Assembly (NCBI RefSeq): GCF_012767755.2 | Contig: NZ_AP023189.1 | Location: forward strand, 1,736,001 to 1,800,000 | Origin: Pseudomonas tohonis | Lineage (GTDB): Bacteria > Pseudomonadota > Gammaproteobacteria > Pseudomonadales > Pseudomonadaceae | DNA: 64,000 nucleotides | Direction of reading: 5' to 3' | Part shown: positions 1 through 9,000 of the stretch, one piece after another | How the letters are laid out: each line of letters starts with the position of its first letter | Numbering within the stretch: position 1 is the stretch's first letter | The notes under the pieces: model-generated | The model's database searches: none | Told to the model about the DNA's origin: nothing | Seen by the model: the letters and a program-made list of their open reading frames with translations, nothing else | Translations under genes and position numbers: made by a program

Positions 1-3000
1 AGCATCCGCCTCTATATGGAGAACGGCCTGATCGTCGGCCGCGTGGACGGCGGCGACCAAGGCCCCGGCGCGGCGGTGTTCGCCGTGGCCATCGGCCAGG
101 ATGGCAGCATCAGCGTTGCCCAGTACATGTCGCTGAACCACCCCGATACCGGCAGCCGTGATGAGGGCGTCGACCTCGGCGGCCTGGTCCGCGCCGTGGT
201 CACCGTCACCGACGGGGACGGCGATGTCGACGTCGCCACGGTCAACATCGGTGGGGCCATCCGCTTCGAGGACGACGCCCCCACCGCCAGCATCCAGGTG
301 GTCGAAGGCGCTCGCGTCACCCACGACGAGACCCCCGGCCTACAGAACGGCACCGCCACCCCGACCCCGGGCAACGACGCCAACGACAACGACACCAACA
401 GCCCGAGCGTGATCGCGCTGTTCAGCAGCGTGGCCGATGCCGGCACCGCGCTGGCGGCCGGCTACGCCACCAGCAACGGCCCGGTGGTCGATGCCTCCGG
501 CAGCACCACCGGCGAGGACCAGGAGGGCGCGACCACCGTGCTCAGCCTGGAAGTGCAGGACGCCGACTCGGGTCTCACCACCCTGGACGGCTCGTCCATC
601 GTGCTCAGCGTGGAGAACGGCCTGGTGGTCGGCCGCGTGGATGGCGGCGCGTACAACGGCCAGGCCGCCTTCGCCGTGGCCATCGGCCAGGACGGCAGCA
701 TCAGCATCGCCCAGTACATCCCGCTGCAGCATCCGGATACCGCCAACCATGACGAGGCGCTGAACCTCTCCGGCAAGATCCGCGCGGTGGTCACCGTCAC
801 CGACGGGGATGGCGACGTGTCGGTGGATTCCGTCGGCATCGGCGGCGTGGTGCGCTTCGAGGACGACGGCCCCAGTGCCACCAAGGTGACCGCCACCAGT
901 ACCCTGGACGACGAGGGCCTGTCCGGCGGCATCAATGGCGGGCCTGGCGACGTCACCGGCGCCCACACCAGCACCAGCGGCAGCCTCGGCTACGACGCCG
1001 GTGCCGATGGCCTGAAATCCATCGAGCTCACCGGGCCCAGCACCCTGGGCAGCGAGAACGTCACCTCGACCTGGGACGCCTCGACCAACACCCTGACCAT
1101 CAGCAGTGCCCGTGGCGACCTGATGACCGTAGTGCTGACCGACCTGGCCAGCGGTGCCTATACGGTCAACCTGCTCAAGCCGCTGATGCACACCGTCGAC
1201 GGCACCGAGGACAACATCACCCTCAACGTCGGCTACAAGGTCACCGACGGCGATGGCGACACCGCCGACGGTTCCCTGGCGGTCACCATCAACGACGACA
1301 CCCCGACCCTGCAGGTCGGCGCCCTGGACCTGAACTCCTCGGTGACCTTCGTCGGCACCGACGCCGGCTACAGCAACAGCTACGGCTACTACATCAAGGG
1401 CGACGACGGCACCCCGGTCAGCGGCAAGGTGATCTGGGCCAACGTCCACGACCAGAGCAACGGCGATACCTTCGACCTGGGCAACCTGGACCCGGCCAGC
1501 ACCGGCTTCTTCATCATCCCCAATGGCGGTGCCAACGGCGGCCTGGCCAACGGCGCCGACATCACCTTCCAGCTGGTGGGCGGCAAGTGGCAGGCCTTCA
1601 TCGGCAGCACCCCGCTGACCGGCGCCGACGGTGCCAACGTGCTGTTCAGCGACGCCACCCTCAACCCCGGCGGCTCGCACCTGCAGGACACCGGCAACGC
1701 CGGCAACCAGAACTGGGAAGACAAGACCGCCACCTCCGACTACGACTACAACGACGTCAGCACCAGCGTCACCTGGGGCTCGACCCTGCAGCTGCAGGTG
1801 GACGAGACCAACCTGGGGCAGGGCGCCAGCGCCACTGCCACCGCCGACTTCAGCGGCCTGTTCAACGTGCAGCCCGGCGCCGATGGCCTGGGCAGCCTGG
1901 ACTACGGCCTGGAAGTCACCAACCCGGCCTCCGGGCTGGTGGACACCGAGACCGGCGATGACGTGGTGCTGTTCCTGGAGAACGGCCAGGTCGTGGGCCG
2001 CGTCGGCGATGCCAGCGGCGAGGTCGTCTTCACCCTCACCGTGGGCACGGACGGCAAGGTCACCCTCGAACAGCTGCGTGCCATCGAACACCCGACGTCC
2101 GATCCGGACGAAGCGGCCTTCCTCGGCTCCGGCCACGTCAAGCTCAACCTGACGGTGACCGACGGCGACGGCGACAGCGTCAGCGGCGGCCTGGACATCG
2201 GCAAGGTCATCAGCTTCCGCGACGATGCCCCGAGCATCAGCGCCGGCGAGATCGCCAGCGCCGCGCTGGAGGTGGACGAGACCAACCTGCTGGTGGACAA
2301 GACCCTCGACTACAGCACCGCCTTCACCCACAGCTATGGCGCGGATGGCGCCGGCAGCATCAGCTACGCGCTGGCCGTCAGTGCCGCGGGTGCCGACAGC
2401 GGCCTGAAGGACACCGCCAGCGGCCAGAGCATCAAGCTGTACCTGGAAGGTGGCGAGGTGGTCGGCCGTGTCGGCGACCAGAGCGGCGCGATCTCCTTCA
2501 AGGTCACGGTGGACGCCGATGGCAAGGTCACCCTCGACCAGAAACTGGCCATCGTGCACTCGCCCGATTCCGGGCCCGACCAGGCCACCGGCCTCTCCGC
2601 CGCGGACCTGGTGAAACTGGTGGCGACCATCACCGACAAGGACGGTGACTCCAGCAGCGCCAGCCTCAACCTGGGCAATGCCATCAGCTTCCGTGACGAC
2701 GCCCCGAACATCGACGCCGGCCAGGCCGCCAATGGCAGCCTGGAAGTGGACGAGAGCTTCCTGGGGACCGACGCCACCCGCGATTTCAGCGGCGCGTTCA
2801 CCCACAGCTTCGGCAGTGACGGCGCGGGCACCATCACCTACGCGCTGGCCATCAGCGCCGCGGGCGCCGACAGCGGCCTGAAGGACACCGCCAGCGGCCA
2901 GAGCATCAAGCTGTACCTGGAAGGAGGGGAAGTGGTCGGCCGTGTCGGCGACCAGAGCGGCGCGATCTCCTTCAAGGTCACGGTGGATGCCGACGGCAAG

Positions 3001-6000
3001 GTCACCCTCGACCAGAAACTGGCCATCGTGCACTCGCCCAATACCGGTCCGGACCAGGCCACCGGCCTCTCCGCCGCGGACCTGGTGAAACTGGTCGCGA
3101 CCATCACCGACCGCGACGGCGACCCGGACAGCGCCACCCTCAACCTGGGCAATGCCATCAGCTTCAAGGATGACGCCCCCAGCATCCGTGCCACGGCCAT
3201 TCCCGCGGACAGCCTGCAGGTGGATGAAACCAACCTGCTCGGCAACGCCACCACCGACTTCAGTGGCGCGTTCATCAAGGCCTATGGCGCCGATGGCGCC
3301 GGCAGCACCACCTATGCCCTGGACGTGAAGTCCCCGGGTGTCGACAGCGGCCTGAAGGACACTGCCACCGGCAGCGACATCAAGCTGTACCTGGAGAACG
3401 GCGAAGTGGTCGGCCGCGTGGGCGACCAGAGCGGCGCGATCTCCTTCAAGCTCACCGTGGACGCCGACGGCAAGGTCTCCCTCGACCAGGTGCGTGCCAT
3501 CGTCCATTCGCCCAATACCGGCCCCGACCAGGAAAGCAGCCTGGGGGCGGCCGACCTGGTGAAACTGGTGGCGACCATCACCGACAAGGACGGTGACGCC
3601 AGCAGCGCCACCCTCAACCTGGGCAACGCCATCAGCTTCAAGGACGACGCCCCGACCATCAGTGCCGGCCAGGCCCAGGTGGGCAGCCTGCAGGTGGACG
3701 AGACCAACCTGGCGCTCAACGCCACCACCAACTACAGCGGCGCCTTCACCGGCAACTATGGCGCCGACGGCGCCGGCAGCATCGGCTACAGCCTGGAGGT
3801 CAAGGCGCCGGGCGCCGACAGCGGCCTGAAGGACACCGCCAGCGGCAGTGACATCAAGCTGTACCTGGAAGGTGGCGAAGTGGTGGGCCGTGTCGGCACC
3901 TCCACCGGTGCCATCGCCTTCAAGGTCACGGTGGATGCGGCCGGCAACGTCACCCTCGACCAAGTGCGTGCCATCGTGCATTCGCCCGATTCCGGGCCCG
4001 ACCAGGCCACCGGCCTCTCCGCCGCCGACCTGGTGAAACTGGTGGCGACCATCACCGACAAGGACGGCGACACCAGCAGCGCCAGCCTCAACCTGGGCAA
4101 TGCCATCAGCTTCAAGGACGACGCCCCGACCATCAACGCCGGTACGGCCACTGCGGCCAGCCTGCAGGTGGACGAGACCAACCTGGCGTTCAACGCCACC
4201 ACCAACTTCAGTGGCGCCTTCACCAGCAGCTACGGTGCCGACGGCGCCGGCAGCATCGGCTACGCGCTGGAGGTCAAGGCTCCGGGGGCCGACAGCGGCC
4301 TGAAGGACACCGCCAGCGGCAGTGACATCAAGCTGTACCTGGAAGGTGGCGAGGTGGTGGGCCGTGTCGGCGACCAGAGCGGTGCCATCGCCTTCAAGGT
4401 CACGGTGGATGCCTCCGGCAACGTCACCCTCGACCAGGTGCGTGCCATCGTCCATTCGCCCAACACCGGGCCGGACCAGGCCACCGGCCTCTCCGCCGCC
4501 GACCTGGTGAAACTGGTGGCGACCATCACCGACAAGGACGGTGACGCCAGCAGCGCCACCCTCAACCTGGGCAACGCCATCAGCTTCAGGGACGACGCCC
4601 CGACCATCAGTGCCGGCCAGGCCCAGGTGGGCAGCCTGCAGGTGGACGAGACCAACCTGGCGCTCAACGCCACCACCAACTACAGCGGCGCCTTCACCGG
4701 CAACTACGGCGCCGATGGTGCCGGCAGCATCGGCTACAGCCTGGAGGTCAAGGCCCCGGGCGCCGACAGCGGCCTGAAGGACACCGCCAGCGGCAGTGAC
4801 ATCAAGCTGTACCTGGAAGGTGGCGAAGTGGTGGGCCGTGTCGGCACCTCCACCGGTGCCATCGCCTTCAAGGTCACGGTGGATGCCTCCGGCAACGTCA
4901 CCCTCGACCAAGTGCGTGCCATCGTGCATTCGCCCAACACCGGGCCGGACCAGGCCACCGGCCTCTCCGCCGCGGACCTGGTGAAACTGGTGGCGACCAT
5001 CACCGACAAGGACGGCGACACCAGCAGCGCCAGCCTCAACCTGGGCAGCGCCATCAGCTTCAAGGACGACGCCCCGACCACCGGCACCAACCAGACGGTG
5101 CAACTGGACGACGACGCGCTACCCAAGGGCATTCCCGGCGGCGTCGGCGACGATGCCGACTCGCAGAACGCCTCCGGCACCCTCAGCCACAGCTACGGTG
5201 CCGACGGCGCCGGCAGTATCAGCTGGGTCACCACCGGTGCGCCGGCCGGCTTCACCTACGAGACCTCGGGCAGCAACCTGCTGATCAAGCAGGGCACCAC
5301 CACCGTGCTCACCGTGACCCTGAACAGCGCCACCGGCGCCTACGAGGTGCAGCAGAACGCGCCGATCCAGCACGCCAATGCCGACGACGAGAACAACCAG
5401 GCCTTCCAGATCACCTACAAGGTCACCGACAAGGACGGTGACAGCGCCAACGGAACGCTGAACATCAACGTCGACGACGACACGCCGGTGGCGCAGAACG
5501 ACACGGCCACCGTCCAGGCCAGCCAAGGCCAGGACATCAACATGGTGTTCGTGCTCGACTTCAGCGGCAGCATCAACAACACCGAGCTCGGGCAGATGCT
5601 CGATGCGGTCAAAGCCGCCGGCCAGGCCCTGTTCGCCGGCAGCACCGGTGACGTGCAGCTGCAGATCGTGGCCTTCTCCGGTGACGCCACCTCCTACGCG
5701 CCGGTGACCAGCTACGCGGCCTTCGAGAGCCTGGTGAACTCCCTCGACCCGAGCGAGCCCGGCGGCGTGCGCCCGTACAGCGGCAACACCGACTTCACCG
5801 CCGCCATCGAGAAGACCATGGATGCCTTCAACCCGCTCCCGGGCTGGAACAACCAGGTCGTGTTCATCAGCGACGGCAACCCCAACGAGCAGACCCAGAA
5901 CGGCAACGCACTGCTCAACCAGACGGCGCTCGACTGGCAGCAGTTCATCACCAGCAACCACATCAACGTCACCTCCATCGGCGTCGGTGACGGCATCGAC

Positions 6001-9000
6001 AACGGCAACCTGCAGGACGTCGATCTCGACGGCAGTGGTGCCCCGATCCTGATCGGCGGCTTCACCGACCTGGTCAACACCCTGCTCAGCCAGGTCACCA
6101 GCAACCTGGTCTCCGGCAACGTGATCAGAGGCAGCGACGGCGTCGCCGGCACCGCTGACGACGATGGCTTCGGCGCCGATGGTCCCGGGCGCATCCTGTC
6201 CATCGAGATCAACAACGTCACCTACACCTGGAACGGCAGCAGCATCAGCAGCAGCGCCGGTGGCTCGCCCATCAGCGGCAGTGCGCTGACCAACGTGACC
6301 ACGGCGCAAGGCGGCAAGCTGAGCTTCAACTTCAGCAACGGTGACTGGACCTACCAGACCCCGAGCGAAGTGGTGGGCGACAAGCAGGAGAACTTCAAAT
6401 ACACCATCGTCGACCGTGACGGCGACCCGTCCAGCGCCACCCTGTCGGTCTACGTGGTGGACAGCAGCCCGGTGATCGCCAGCGTGGACGAGGACGAGCT
6501 GCCCGGCGGGATCACCGACGGCGACGCCGTCACCACGGTGGCCACCGGCAGCGTCGTCGACCTGGTCGTCGGCTCCTCCAGCGGCGTGACCTTCAGCCTG
6601 GCCAGCAATACCAGCGGCGTGACCCCGGCCAGCTCCGACGGCCATCCGCTGGTCTACACCGTGTCCGGCAATACCCTCACCGCCACGGCGGGTGCGGGCG
6701 GGGCCACGGTCTTCACCCTGCAACTGCAGGCCAACGGCAGCTACACCCTGACCCTCAGCGGCCCGCTGGACCACCCGCTGGGCAACGGTGACGACGGCGA
6801 GACCCTGACGCTGAACCTGAGCAGCCTGATCCAGGCCAGCAACGGCGGCAGCCCGGTGCCCATGGCCGGTGACTTCCTGATCCGCATCGAGGACGACGTG
6901 CCCAGCATCGGCGTCGGCAACGTCGCCGGCACCGGCGTCCTGCAGGTGGACGAAAGCAACCTGGCGCTCAACGCCACGGTGAGCTTCGCCGCCAACTTCA
7001 ATGCCAGCTATGGCGGCGATGGCGCGGGCAGCATCACCTACAAGCTGGATATCAGCGCCAGCGGCACCAACAGCGGCCTGAAGGACACCGCCAGCGGCAG
7101 CGACATCAAGCTGTACCTGGAAGGTGGCGAGGTGGTGGGCCGTGTCGGCTCCTCCACCGGTGCCGTCGCCTTCAAGGTCACGGTGGATGCTTCCGGCAAC
7201 GTCACCCTCGATCAGCAGCGGGCGATCATCCATACGCCCAACAGCGGGCCGGACCAGGCTGCGGGCCTGTCCGCCGCCGACCTGGTGAAACTGATCGCGA
7301 CCATCACCGACAACGACGGCGACAAGAGCAGCGCCACCCTCAACCTGGGCAACGCCATCAGCTTCAAGGACGACGCGCCGACCATCAGCGCCGGCAGTGC
7401 CACCGCCGGCAGCCTGCAGGTGGACGAGACCAACCTGGCGGGCAACGCCACCGCCGGCTTCGCGTCTTCCTTCAGCGGCAACTACGGCGCCGACGGCGCC
7501 GGCACCACCACCTATGCACTGAAGGTCAGCGCAGCGGGCGTGGACAGCGGCCTGGACGACTCGGCCACCGGCAGCGACATCAAGCTGTACCTGGAAGGCG
7601 CCGAGGTGGTGGGCCGTGTCGGCAGCTCCACCGGCGCCATCGCCTTCAAGGTCACGGTGGATGCTTCCGGCAACGTCACCCTCGACCAGCAGCGGGCGAT
7701 CATCCATACGCCCAACAGCGGGCCGGACCAGGCGGTGAGCCTGGGCGCCGCCGACCTGGTGCAACTGGTGGCGACCATCACCGACAAGGACGGCGACGCC
7801 AGCAGTGCCAACCTCAACCTGGGCAACGCCATCAGCTTCAAGGACGATGCGCCGAGCATCAGCGCCGGCAGTGCCACCGCCGGCAGCCTGCAGGTGGACG
7901 AGACCAACCTGGCCGCCAACGCCAGTGTCAACCTGAGCGGCCAGTTCACCGGCAACTACGGCGCCGACGGCGCCGGCACCACGACCTATGCGCTGAAGGT
8001 CAGCGCGGCGGGCGCGGACAGTGGCCTGGACGACACGGCCACCGGCAGCGACATCAAGCTGTACCTGGAAGGCACCGAGGTGGTGGGCCGTGTCGGCAGC
8101 TCCACCGGCGCCATCGCCTTCAAGGTCACGGTGGATTCCGCCACCGGCGTGGTCACCCTCGACCAGCAGCGGGCGATCATCCACACGCCCAACAGCGGGC
8201 CGGACCAGGCTGTGAGCCTGTCCGCCGCCGACCTGGTGCAACTGGTGGCGACCATCACCGACAAGGACGGCGACGCCAACAGCGCCAGCCTGAACCTGGG
8301 CAGCGCCATCAGCTTCAAGGACGACGCCCCCAGCATCAGTGCCGGCACCGCCACGGCCGCCAGCCTGCAGGTGGACGAAACCAGCCTGAACCTCGATGCG
8401 ACGGTGAACTTCGCCTCCTCCTTCAGCGGCAACTACGGCGCCGACGGAGCCGGTACCACCACCTATGCGCTGAATGTCAGTGCGGCGGGCGTGGACAGTG
8501 GCCTGGACGACACCGCCACCGGCAGCGACATCAAGCTCTACCTGGAAGGTGGCGAGGTGGTGGGCCGTGTCGGCTCCTCCACCGGTGCCATCGCCTTCAA
8601 GGTCACGGTGGATGCGTCCGGCAACGTCACCCTCGACCAGCAGCGGGCCATCGTCCATACGCCCAACACCGGGCCGGACCAGGCCGTGAGCCTGTCGGCC
8701 GCCAACCTGGTGCAACTGGTGGCGACCATCACCGACAAGGACGGCGACGCCAACAGCGCCACCCTCAACCTGGGCAGCGCCATCAGCTTCAAGGACGATG
8801 CGCCGAGCATCAGCGCCGGTGTGGCGCAGGCGGGCAGCCTGCAGGTGGATGAGACCAACCTCGCCGGCAACGCCAGCACCAGCTTCGCTTCGTCCTTCAC
8901 CAGCAACCCCGGTGCCGATGGTGCAGCCAGCACCACTTATGCCCTGAAGGTCAGCAGTGCCGGTGTGGACAGCGGGCTGGACGACTCGGCCACCGGCAGC

